In this document: one piece after another, positions 1-7,920 of the stretch
Layout of the letters: each line of letters starts with the position of its first letter
Position numbering within the stretch: position 1 is the stretch's first letter
Assembly: GCF_965262965.1 (NCBI RefSeq)
Contig: NZ_OZ253573.1
Coordinates: 2,914,001 to 2,978,000, forward strand
Length of the DNA: 64,000 nt
From: Poriferisodalis sp965262965
Lineage (GTDB): Bacteria > Actinomycetota > Acidimicrobiia > Acidimicrobiales > Poriferisodalaceae
Direction of reading: 5' to 3'
Notes under the pieces: generated by a model
Database searches by the model: none
What the model was told of the DNA's origin: nothing
Seen by the model: the letters and a program-made list of their open reading frames with translations, nothing else
Made by a program: the position numbers and the translations under genes

Positions 1-1
1 G

Positions 2-1075
2 GACAACCAGAGCACCGACTCTGGCCTCGCTAATGGCGAAGAGCTGACCGACTCCGAAGTCACGGTGAGCTCGGGCGCCGACCTGTCGGTCAGCACGGTC
101 ACCGGCGACGCGGTGTCGACCGCCAACGGCAGGGTCACCGAACACACCTTCACCGTGACCATGAGCAGGAACTTGGAGCGCGGCGACAGGGTCAAGATCG
201 CCAAGGACGCGATCATGGACGACGCTGGCAATCTCAATAACGAACAGGCCAGTCCCGCACCTATCTCGCCGACATCCTCCGTGCGTCTGACGAACGTCCG
301 GGTGAGCGGCCAGTTCCACGATGTGCAAGCCAAGTACGCGGTACCGGCGGCACTGACCGGAGGCAACAGCGCGGACGGCGATGCCGAGGACGTGTTCTTC
401 ACGACGAAGCCCAACGGGAACGCGGGCGGCGCCAACGGCAACGGCTGGACGTTCGACTTCCGCATGGCCAGCACCTACGACGCGAACAAGCCCGTCGGCA
501 TTGAGGTGTTGGTGGATGCGAACGGCAAGCGTGCGTTCATCACGTTCGTCAACGGCAAGCCGAAGTTCGCCGACTTGGCAGCTGCGCTGAGGTCGCACAG
601 CGGGTTCAACAGCCTCTGGGACGTCAGCGTCGACAACGTGGACAACGCATGCGCACCGTCCAACGAAGCGCTCACCGTTGCGGCGGCCATCACTGCGAGT
701 GGGGACGAGGTCCGCAAGGGCAACACCAGGATGGCCATTGAGGCGACGTTCAGTGGCTATGTGGAGCTGGTGAACAGCAGCGAACTGCTCACCGATGTGT
801 TCGCAGCCACAGTGGTTCGTGTGCCGACGGCCGCGCTGTCCGACATCGGTCTCGGAAGCGCGAGCAATGTCTCCGGACCGGTCCGGTCGGTTCGCTATGT
901 GGCTTCGACCGAAGATGTGACTTGGTTGCCGAAGTCCGGTGATCGCTACGACGTCGACGCGGACACCATCGCCGACGGCTATGTGGACGACGTTGACACC
1001 ACCACCGAGGACGAGAGCAAAAATCGCGCCCAGACGAATCTGAGAATCGGAAGCGGCGGCACCACACCGCGGTAG
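2..1075 (+). CDS. C-terminal part of a secreted cell-wall-binding-repeat family protein (5' end outside window)
   Basis: The reading frame is open from base 2, so the true start lies upstream of the window. The 357 visible residues match, at similar spacing, the C-terminal third of the intact protein at 23767-26445: compare AFITFVNGKPKF...LAAALRSHSGFNSLW here with AFVRFDNGKARN...LRAALEAHSAFNALF there. That protein carries an export signal and cell-wall-binding type 2 repeats, so this is the tail of a paralogue, probably surface-located. The visible part has an Ig-like, beta-rich character (alternating short hydrophobic strands, many D, N and G) and no catalytic motif. Function beyond a surface or adhesive role cannot be told. 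Confidence 0.8.
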   Translation, partial: DNQSTDSGLANGEELTDSEVTVSSGADLSVSTVTGDAVSTANGRVTEHTFTVTMSRNLERGDRVKIAKDAIMDDAGNLNNEQASPAPISPTSSVRLTNVRVSGQFHDVQAKYAVPAALTGGNSADGDAEDVFFTTKPNGNAGGANGNGWTFDFRMASTYDANKPVGIEVLVDANGKRAFITFVNGKPKFADLAAALRSHSGFNSLWDVSVDNVDNACAPSNEALTVAAAITASGDEVRKGNTRMAIEATFSGYVELVNSSELLTDVFAATVVRVPTAALSDIGLGSASNVSGPVRSVRYVASTEDVTWLPKSGDRYDVDADTIADGYVDDVDTTTEDESKNRAQTNLRIGSGGTTPR

Positions 1076-1143
1076 CCCCCGCTGAGACGGTTGGCCCACT
1101 GCACCCCGAGTTCAGCGAGCCCACCGGCCAGTCCAAACCGAGA

Positions 1144-1173
1144 GGAGCCCCGGGGCACCCGCCCCGGGCCTCC
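1144..1173 (+). terminator. Rho-independent-type hairpin after the surface-protein gene
   Basis: A 13-bp arm GGAGCCCCGGGGC, a 4-base loop ACCC and the arm GCCCCGGGCCTCC form a hairpin with one mismatch, 69 bases after the stop codon at 1075. There is no clear T-run, as is common in high-GC actinobacteria. The rest of the 1076-1490 gap shows no gene I can support. Confidence 0.55.
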
Positions 1174-1490
1174 CCGACTTCCGCTGGCGAAGCCGTGGCC
1201 GGACTCCCCTCCAGGCCAAGTCCCGCACGGGCGTCAGCGCTAGTTCCGGCGACTCTCGCCGAGGCTGTTGACGCGGCCAGCGAATTAGCGGCCCAATCGT
1301 TTGAGACCCATTGATATGAACTCTGGGGTGCCGAGCCAGAGGTCAACTTGATCGCTGGAAATACGATGACCACCGCGCCTTGTAGCACCGGCCATCTACG
1401 CTCAGGGCCGCACTTAGGAGCGGCGGCGAACAGCGATCTGCCGCTGTCCGAAACCGGGGAGAGTTACCACTTTTTGAGTGGAGGGCCGAA

Positions 1491-1919
1491 ATGAACTCAG
1501 TCGACGTCTCGGAGGTACTTGAAGACGAACCGCTTCTCGCCGCGCTGTGTGAGGAGCTCGTTACGTTCATGAACGGGTCGAACATGGGCCGGTTGACATT
1601 TCTGCTCGACGAACTGATGCTCGATCCGAGCGGGAGTCATCTTGATGAGTCCGACTATGAGTGGCTCCAGGACGGAGTGCGCGGGGCAGCACAGCGCCGC
1701 GATGCTTGGACGCGTGAAATTCTGCGACTCGCCGACGAGGGCGTCTCGGTGGTTACTAGTACCGGACCAGGGTACCCAGTCAATCTCACGCTGGTCCATG
1801 ACGGACCTCCGCTGCTGTTCGTCAAGGGCGACCTCTGTGAGCAGGACCGGCGAGCCGTGGCGGTGGTGGGTACGCGAGTTGCCTCGAAGATCGGCCTCGA
1901 TCTTGCGCAGTTGATTTCT
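1491..1919 (+). pseudogene. N-terminal fragment of a DprA-like (SLOG/Smf) protein, cut by an ISL3 element
   Basis: The ATG at 1491 follows a GGAGGG ribosome-binding site. The 143 codons before the insertion sequence show the DprA entry region: GPGYPVNL, then PPLLFVKGDL, then AVAVVGTR, the first strand of the Rossmann fold (residues about 88-130). The frame then runs into the IS at 1920 and stops at 1955. The rest of the fold (dinucleotide loop, SGLA-type motif, C-terminal part) is missing here. DprA-like C-terminal pieces occur at 6575-6960 and 7187-7396, the second directly upstream of a phosphoribosyltransferase. I infer that this was the antitoxin-like partner of a ShosTA-like pair rather than the housekeeping competence gene. 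Confidence 0.7.
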
Positions 1920-3143
1920 GGCCCTTCGTCTTTTGTTGGGATGAGGTTGGGTTGAGGGGGTCGTCGTCGACGCGCCGGAGGAGCTGGTGGTGCGGGTGTG
2001 CTCGACGGTGCGCCGCCCCAGATGCCCCGATTGCGGGGTCCCGAGCGGGAAGGTTCATGACCGCGGGGACAACAAGATCCGCGACTTGGAGGTGTCGGGG
2101 CGGCCGGTGACGCTGATCTGGGAGCGGCGGCGGCTGGTGTGCGAGCCGTGCGGCAGCCGTTTCAGTGAGGGCCATCAGGGGTTCGAGGGCCGCGTCACGG
2201 CGCGTCTGGCGCGCCGGCTGGTCAAAGACGCCCGTGCGATGACGGTCAACGCGGCAGCCAAACGCCACCAGGTGAGCTGGAAGCTGGTGAACGCGCTGGT
2301 GGTCGCATGGGCGGGGCTGGTCCGCGAGCACCGCCGCCGGCAAAGATGCCGGGTGCTGGGGGTGGAGGGGACCTCGATCCGCAAGCGGCACCGCTGCGTG
2401 ACGGTGATCGTCAACGGCGACACCGGCGAGGTGCTCGCCATGGTGCCCCACCGCGACGCCGGGGTGCTCAGCGCGTTCCTGGCCGCCCAAGGGCCCCGAT
2501 GGTGCAAAGCCGTGAAGGTCGTCGTCTGCGACGGCTCGGCGGCGTACAAAGCAGCGATAGAGGCGCGGCTCGGCCACGCCCGCCACGTCCTGGACCGGTA
2601 CCGGGTCATCAGATGGTTCCAAGCAGGGCTCACCGCGGTCCGCCGAGACGTCCAGCGCCGCCCCGAAGGCTCCAAGCCCGCTTTCGACCGCGACGTGTTC
2701 CGGGCGAGATTCCTGCTGATGCGCAGACCCGACAAGCTCGACGCCGCCGACCAGGCCCGCCTTGACGTCCTGTTCGCCGCCCACCCACGGCTCAACCCAG
2801 CCCGGGACGCGCTCGGCGAACTGCACGGCCTCTATCTCGCCGACGACCACAAAGGCGCGATGGCAGCGCTCGACCGCTTCGCCGACATCTACGCCACCGG
2901 GCTGATCCCCGAGTTCAGCGACACCGTCGACGCCTTCTTGGCCTGGCATGCCCAGATCCTCGACTGGCACCGAACGGGGCGGCCCCCCAACGGCCGAATC
3001 GACCGCACCAACAACCTGCTCCAAGTCCTGCGACGCCGAGCCCACGGCTTCACCAACTACGCCAACTTCGAAGCCCGCGGACTCCTCCTAACATGAACCC
3101 CGCCGAACCCAGCAGCCCGAATCCCAACAAAAGACGAAGGCTC
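1920..3143 (+). mobile_element. ISL3-family insertion sequence, copy A (defective, 1224 bp)
   Basis: The ends are inverted: GGCCCTTCGTCTTTTGTTGG on the left and its near-complement ending in ACGAAGGCTC on the right. Against the intact copy B (13345-14694, 1350 bp) it lacks about 126 bp just inside the left end, including the transposase start. The bases next to the ends (TGATTTCT and AAGTAATG) are not a direct repeat, and the flanking genes are unrelated. The element therefore probably sits at a recombination or deletion joint, not a simple insertion site. Confidence 0.85.
1987..3096 (+). pseudogene. ISL3-family transposase, 5'-truncated with altered DDE residues
   Basis: The frame runs from a GTG for 369 residues, against 398 in copy B, and lacks the first 20 or so codons. 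The zinc-finger start CPDCG and the ISL3 catalytic core are recognisable. In copy B the catalytic triad reads VDETS, VSDGS and GRIEGTNN. Here the same places read VEGTS, VCDGS and GRIDRTNN, so the first D is E and the final E is D. With the missing N-terminus this copy is very probably inactive. Confidence 0.85.
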
Positions 3144-3397
3144 AAGTAATGGCCGATGTAGACGGGGTGCCGCAGCGCCGTCGCGACTCCAAGCGGGTCC
3201 GCCAGCCATCGATCGGGCGAGTGCTTGATGGATTCCTCGAGGGCGCGGGCGAGATGACGGGCGCTCACATGGAATCTGGCGGGATCGGGACGCCATCGGG
3301 CGATCTTGTATGCGGCCTGAGCCGGCGGCATCGAGTTCAGCTCATCGGCGGAATATGGGCTCTCGAAGTCATACGACTCGACGGTTGACGCTTGCAA
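3144..3397 (-). pseudogene. Fragment of an unrecognised protein, 3' end removed by ISL3 copy A
   Basis: On the minus strand a protein-like frame (around DFESPYSADELNSMPPAQ and ARFHVSARHLARALEESIKH) runs towards the IS and is lost at 3143. The same frame stays open further upstream to about 3540 with plausible composition, so the real gene may be longer than the stretch given. No domain was recognised. It is not the other half of the DprA-like gene on the far side of the IS. Confidence 0.4.
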
Positions 3398-3752
3398 GAG
3401 GTCGTCGCGCGTCAGATCGCCGCCTTCCGGCGAGACCGGGAAGGCGGCGAAAGGATATCCGAATGGTGGCGCCAGCCGGCCCCCAGCCGGCTGCTGATCT
3501 ACTCGGGATCTACCATCACCGCAAGCCTCTGACCAGTGCCTTTGTACTTGCGAAGGTGGCCATTCGGGTATTGTTCAGCAGTCTCCCAGCACCCAATACT
3601 CGGCAGGCATCGGGAGTCTCAGAGGTCCCGGCATGCTCGCGAATGTGGGCGTCGGCGCGCGGCCCTCTCCCCAAGGAGGTCGCTACAACGACTTGATCTC
3701 TAGCCGTCCAAGTTGTCGAGGCGTGGCGTTCTGCAGTGGTTACGCTGGCGTC

Positions 3753-4397
3753 ATGGCCCTTCTGCGCACCGACGCCTCCCTCGCGTCGAAGGCGATGAAG
3801 ACGCTCTTGGGGCTCGCATCGACCAGGCAGCAGCGAATGACTCGCATGAAGGTCGCGAAGCTCCTCTATCTGACGGATCTGCGGTCAGTCGAGCACGTTG
3901 GCGTTCTCGGATCGGGTGTGGTGTGGCAGTGGCGCGAACACGGACCGTTCTCGGACGATCTCTACAGTGTCGAGAACGCGTTGAGAGCAGCAGGCGACAT
4001 CAGCGTCGAGCCGACCCTCAACGCCTACGGCAACCCGGAATACCGCCTTTTTGCCCCGCCGCTCATCCGGAATAGCTCCGACCAGGCAGACCGCTTCCTT
4101 GAGCACCTCGACGCAGTTCTGGCTGAGTACGGTGATCTCAGCCCCACCCACCTCAAGAATCTCACCTACGAGACAGCGCCGATGCAGGAAGCCCAAGCTG
4201 ACGGGCAGCGAAACGTCATCCTCGACTTGGGCGATACGCCTCCTGTCCCGGACGCGACAGCGACTTTGCGGCGTTTTCAGCGCATGCTCAACAGCCATGT
4301 CGACGAAGAGCCAGCACCACGGGGCTGCAGCGAGGAAATCCTGATCCCGCTGCGCGCGGCCCGTGCGCGAGCGAACCGGATCTTGCTCGACGACTAG
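3753..4397 (+). CDS. Panacea-domain (DUF4065, SocA-like) antitoxin
   Basis: The product is 214 residues. The N-terminal half has the Panacea pattern: a helical start, RMKVAKLLYLTDLRSVEHVG, a VWQWREHGPFSDDLY segment, then a C-terminal region LSPTHLKNLTYETAPMQEA. Panacea domains are known antitoxin modules that pair with many unrelated toxins. The next gene, two bases downstream, encodes a PemK/MazF-like protein, as expected of such a pair. The ATG at 3753 was chosen because the longer frame from 3633 adds low-complexity residues unlike the family. The antitoxin should bind and neutralise the toxin and may repress the operon. Confidence 0.75.
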   Translation: MALLRTDASLASKAMKTLLGLASTRQQRMTRMKVAKLLYLTDLRSVEHVGVLGSGVVWQWREHGPFSDDLYSVENALRAAGDISVEPTLNAYGNPEYRLFAPPLIRNSSDQADRFLEHLDAVLAEYGDLSPTHLKNLTYETAPMQEAQADGQRNVILDLGDTPPVPDATATLRRFQRMLNSHVDEEPAPRGCSEEILIPLRAARARANRILLDD

Positions 4398-4399
4398 AT

Positions 4400-4783
4400 G
4401 TGAATCAGCCTGTCACCGGCGGCGTCTACTACGTCGCCGACGAAGCGTTGTCGCTCGACGACGGCCAACCCCGCAATGTGCACGACGCCCGCAGGCCGTT
4501 CGTCGTTCTCAGCGCAGCCGACTACAACAACAATCCAGAGTGGCGCGTCGTTCTGGGCTGCCCGACTTCAAAGTCGACACGGTTCCGAACAAGCCTGTGC
4601 GTGAAGCTCGCCGCAGGCGAAGGGAACGTGCCCGAAAAGTGCTGGGTTCGAATTCCCGCGCTGCAAGCAATCCCCAGGTCGGATCTTCAGGACCTGACAG
4701 GCCACCTTCCCCCTGACAAGCTCCACGAAGTACGTATGCGCGGGCTGCAATTGATGGGGCTCATCGACGAGGAGCCGTTCTAA
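4400..4783 (+). CDS. PemK/MazF-like mRNA interferase toxin
   Basis: The 127-residue product has the PemK/MazF barrel signature: RRPFVVLSAADYNNNP, then VVLGCPTSKSTR and a late hydrophobic region. MazF-type toxins cleave RNA at short sites. It starts at GTG 4400, two bases after the antitoxin stop; the overlapping ATG at 4398 is followed directly by a stop. The C-terminal extension (QAIPRSDLQDLTGHLPPDKL) is typical of family members with a longer tail. The Panacea gene upstream is the likely antitoxin. Confidence 0.75.
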   Translation: MNQPVTGGVYYVADEALSLDDGQPRNVHDARRPFVVLSAADYNNNPEWRVVLGCPTSKSTRFRTSLCVKLAAGEGNVPEKCWVRIPALQAIPRSDLQDLTGHLPPDKLHEVRMRGLQLMGLIDEEPF

Positions 4784-4866
4784 AGCCACCTTGTGGGGGG
4801 TTGGTGCGATTGGGTAAACGCCCTGGTCACAGCTTTGCGTTGATTGGGCGTGGAGCGCGCGAACGC

Positions 4867-4908
4867 CGATTCTGGAACGCGTTTGGGTCGAATCCGGAAC
4901 GCGTTTCG
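4867..4908. repeat. Pair of 20-bp direct repeats around GGAACGCGTTT
   Basis: CGATTCTGGAACGCGTTTGG at 4867-4886 and CGAATCCGGAACGCGTTTCG at 4889-4908 differ at three places and lie 22 bp apart, about two helical turns. Each contains the palindrome ACGCGT. They sit in the otherwise gene-less stretch 4784-5177, after the toxin-antitoxin pair and before a small membrane protein, so a protein-binding site is possible but unproven. Confidence 0.4.
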
Positions 4909-5177
4909 ACGGTATGCGCTGGTCACAGTGCCCGCCCTGAACGTCTCGTCGGCATCCGATGCAGCCTGGCGTCCCGGGGTCGGTGGGGCAAGGAATTGGA
5001 GTGCTGGGATTCGGATGGGTCGATGGGGCGCGAAGTGTGCCGCGGCGCGCTGTCGAGTTTTCTCCACTGTCGGCGTAATTTGCCCTCCCAGCTGTGGACA
5101 TCCTTCGGCAATATGGCAGCAAGCGGCCATCCTCGGGTCCGCAAACAGAAACCACAAGACCCCCAAGGAGGATTCCC

Positions 5178-5459
5178 ATGATCACTATCGACATCCCGAC
5201 CTGGCTGCAGATTGCGGCTCTGGTCCTTGCCGTCGTCTACGCCGTGCCCAAGGCACTGCGAGCAGTCGTCGTCGTGACTGTGTACGTCACAAGCCTGTTG
5301 CGGGGCCAATGGCCTGCGCGCACCGCCGATCGAGATGGCCACAGTTCGCTCTACCCCATGCAAATGCGCGGTGCTCTCGGCAGTGTCATTGACGACATCA
5401 TCGGCTGGGCATTCGGCTTCAGCAGCACCAAGCGCACAAAGAACGCGACCAGCCCATGA
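5178..5459 (+). CDS. Small membrane protein, unknown function
   Basis: The ATG at 5178 has a strong ribosome-binding site (AAGGAGG, 7 bases upstream), which decides it over the longer frame from 5094. The 93-residue product opens with a hydrophobic segment (WLQIAALVLAVVYAVPKAL, then VVVVTVYVTSLL) that can cross the membrane once or twice, followed by a polar tail. It precedes the nuclease-like gene and may share its operon. No family was recognised. Confidence 0.6.
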   Translation: MITIDIPTWLQIAALVLAVVYAVPKALRAVVVVTVYVTSLLRGQWPARTADRDGHSSLYPMQMRGALGSVIDDIIGWAFGFSSTKRTKNATSP

Positions 5460-5552
5460 CGCCACTGAGCACACGACAGACGCCCACAGAACCGACGAGT
5501 AGTGACATCGGATGAGGAGGCGCCACGCGAGTGTGCGCTGACGGAGCCAGCG

Positions 5553-6590
5553 ATGACCGATGACAGCAAACGAGGACTGAGCGCTGGCGAGATGCGCAGG
5601 CGCGTACGCAGATACCCGCGAGACGCACTGCTGCGCGCCATCGGCCGCATGAACGCGAGCGAGACGAGATCACGGCGTGCAAGACCCAGCCCTGATGAGA
5701 GCAAGCTTGCTCCGATATCGGAGAGCTACTCGCTGATGCTCGCCGGCATCTGCGTGACGATAGGCAAGAGCCATCGGAGGGCGCGCGTCACAGACCGTGC
5801 TGTCGGCGAACTGGTCAACGAACTGTTCAACGTTCGGGACCCCAGTCTCGACAGGCCCGACTCAGACGACGCACTGCAGCGGATGCTGTCGAGAACGACC
5901 TATCTGCAGATGCCTTTCCAGAACGAGCCGTGGCCGCCGCTCATGAGAACGCTGTGCTTGTACGGCGACGACCCCAGATTCGATCCATCCGCTATCGAGA
6001 AGCACCAGTGGCATGGCATCGTCGGTGCCTCGGTGGAGCAGTTCTTGCAGATCGGCTTCCTGATGTACGTGGCTGCGATCCAAAACGACGGCGCCATCAA
6101 CCGCGCCGTATTCGACCCAGCGCGGTTCGACCAGATCGTTCATCCGCTGACCATCGCGGAAGCTCTCGCGGTCGCTGACCAATGGCTCACACGGCCAGTC
6201 GAAGAGCTTGCAGCAGCGGGACGCGAGAATGCTGCCGACGACGATGACCATTGGGGCTACAACCCGTTCTTCGAGCACCCAATAGCACTCCTGGAAGATG
6301 ACACCTGTGTGATGCCCAGCCCGTTGGGTGTGCTTCAGCGCCTGTCACCCCAGGGCGTGTTCTTCATCATCCGCGACGCCATCGACCGCGGCCTGATCAG
6401 CACGACAATCCGGGACTTCTCCGACGCGCTCGGAAAACGGTTCGAGCGCTACATCGGCGCGCAGCTCAAGCAACTGAAGCACGTCACCGTGCACAGCGAG
6501 ATCGCCTACGACAAGGGCCAGAAGCTGAGCGTCGACTACATCGTCGAGACGCCGGAAGCTCTCGTGCTCGTTGAGGCGAAGCTGGTGGTC
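5553..6590 (+). pseudogene. PD-(D/E)XK nuclease-like protein, 3' end lost at a junction with a DprA-like fragment
   Basis: The long N-terminal region (about 270 residues) is unrecognised. It ends in a nuclease-like core: FERYIGAQLKQLK, then VDYIVETPEALVLVEAKL, giving the helix E, the D and the ExK of the PD-(D/E)XK fold, such as in NERD or restriction-type nucleases. Just after VEAK the native sequence stops, and the same DNA becomes, in another frame, the middle of a DprA-like protein. The shifted frame then runs on to 6866 as nonsense. ATG 5553 has GGAG 6 bases upstream; a GTG at 5502 is the alternative. Confidence 0.55.
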
Positions 6591-6960
6591 GCACGATCGC
6601 TGTCTTCGGGACGCCAATTGACAGGGTGTATCCGGCTGCAAATCGCCCGCTTGCCCGCCGAATTGCTGATACGGGTGCATGCGTCTCACAGTTTCTTCCC
6701 GGTGTGCGTACTGGCCCGTGGTCCTTTCCGGCTCGCAATCTCACCGGATCAGGACTCTCACTGGCGACGGTGGTTGTCGAGGCATCGGAGAGCTCGGGAG
6801 CACGACTTCAGGCCCAGGCGGCACTCAAGCACGGTAAGCGAGTCTTTCTCGTGGAATCGTTGGTGACCGCGCAACCGTGGGCCGAGCAGATGGCTGAAGG
6901 CTCGTGCAATGCAACGGTGGTCAGGGGCGCTGAGGAGATCGTCCAAGCACTGCCCGCTCA
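6575..6960 (+). pseudogene. C-terminal fragment of a DprA-like protein (paralogue 1)
   Basis: In the frame starting just after a TGA at 6572-6574, the sequence reads GGRTIAVFGTPIDRVYPAAN, then GPWSFPARN, then GLSLATVVVEASESSGARLQ and ALKHGKRVFL. These are in order the DprA motifs of the second half of the Rossmann fold (VLGTGIDRVYP, FPxRN, GLS.ATVVVEA..SGA). The N-terminal half is absent: upstream DNA belongs to the nuclease-like gene. Downstream it ends around EEIVQAL, where an ISL3 remnant begins. It could be the other part of the gene at 1491, but the region between SKIGLDLAQL and GGRTIAV is missing from the window. Confidence 0.75.
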
Positions 6961-7151
6961 CCGCAACCCCCACACTGCACCCGCCGCCCGTCAGGGGTCT
7001 GCACCCACACCACGATCTCGCTGCCCTCGACGCGAACCCGCGTGATCTCCACGCAATCCGCGCCCAGCAACACCACAGAACTAACTTCACCCACGAGGGG
7101 CCTCCCGACTCTTCGACTTTGTGATGAGTCACAAGAATCGGCGAGGCCCCC
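6954..7151 (-). mobile_element. Remnant of a second, different ISL3-family element
   Basis: Reading on the minus strand from a GTG at 7094, about 47 codons give VVLLGADCVEITRVRVEGS, then VWVQTPDG and a CGGCG zinc-finger start, which is the N-terminus of an ISL3 transposase not closely like copies A and B. Beyond it, GGGGCCTCCCGACTCTTCG (from 7098) is partly mirrored by CACAAGAATCGGCGAGGCCCC (from 7130), as if two ends of an element had been brought together. The element is dead. Confidence 0.5.
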
Positions 7152-7186
7152 GCCTCAACGGCGGACCCTCACATCACCCAGGTCCC

Positions 7187-7396
7187 AGCGCAGCCAGTCT
7201 TGTCATTGAGTCGAGCGACCAAAGCGGCACGCGGATCGAAGCAGAACTGACACTCGAACAGGCTAAGCCGGTGCTTCTGTGGGCGCCGATCCTCGCCGAC
7301 GAATCATGGGCCCAAGAATTCGCGGATCACCCGCTCGTCTCATTCGTTGAGTGCGTCGCCGATGTCGCCGCAGTCCTAGACCGCAGAGTTCCGTGA
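7187..7396 (+). pseudogene. C-terminal fragment of a DprA-like protein (paralogue 2), coupled to the phosphoribosyltransferase gene
   Basis: The 69 codons align with the previous DprA-like fragment: SLVIESSDQSGTRIEAELTL matches ATVVVEASESSGARLQAQAA, and KPVLLWAPILADESWAQEF matches KRVFLVESLVTAQPWAEQM. Because both cover the same part of the fold they are two paralogues, not two halves. Its TGA at 7394-7396 overlaps the GTG start of the next gene, which implies translational coupling. The N-terminus has been removed by IS debris. The fragment marks this as a DprA-like plus phosphoribosyltransferase gene pair. Confidence 0.65.
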
Positions 7397-7920
7397 CGGC
7401 CGAACTCACAGCCATCAAGGAGCACCCGGACGTGGTCATTCGCGATCGAGAGTCGAGAGCTGTAGCGGCAATAGCTGCTCGCTACCTCGTTGAGCACGGT
7501 GACGCGCTCGCGGGGAGTGTCGGTGCCTGGGAGGCCACCGTTGCCGTGCCGTCTACCCATCACAGCTACGAGCCGGCGCTCCAAGTCGCTATTGAAACCA
7601 ATTTCCCCGCTGCGTTCGCCCCATTCACCCGGCCTCTGGTCAAAGGACCGGGCAGCATGAGCTTCAACCGGGCGAGTGAAGCGGGGTTCATTTCAGACGA
7701 AGATGCTGCAGGCAAGACCTACTTGCTTGTGGATGACACCTTTACTACCGGGGCACGTCTTCACTCAGCTCACCACGCGCTCGTGGCCGCGGGAGCAACT
7801 GTCCCCGCTGCCATTGTCGTCACGCGCAAGATTAACCCTGCAGCGAAGTACGGCACCCTTGATCTGTGGAACCGCCAGACCCAGATCGAATTCAAATTTG
7901 GGGGCCTATATCGGGTGTTA
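7393..7920 (+). pseudogene. Phosphoribosyltransferase (ComF-like, ShosT-like), body; interrupted by a composite transposon
   Basis: GTG 7393 overlaps the DprA-like stop. The frame carries the PRPP-binding loop YLLVDDTFTTGARLHSA (residues about 114-130), typical of type I phosphoribosyltransferases. After codon 176 (TTA at 7918-7920) it runs into an ISAzo13-type element and ends at 7938 with foreign residues. The missing 24 residues (AKDGDSYAWLHSESVGLGQP and PYL) are found at 18264-18338, just beyond the second IS copy, so the original protein was 200 residues. A phosphoribosyltransferase next to a DprA-like protein is the make-up of the ShosTA toxin-antitoxin/defence system; that assignment is inference. 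Confidence 0.75.

Noticed and set aside
4801..5181. 126-codon plus-strand frame after the MazF-like gene
   Set aside because: Arginine- and serine-rich composition, no ribosome-binding site, and it runs through the direct repeats and the next gene's ribosome-binding site.
6575..7396. One DprA-like gene split into two pieces
   Set aside because: The two fragments align to each other over the same part of the fold, so they are paralogues and not successive parts of one gene.
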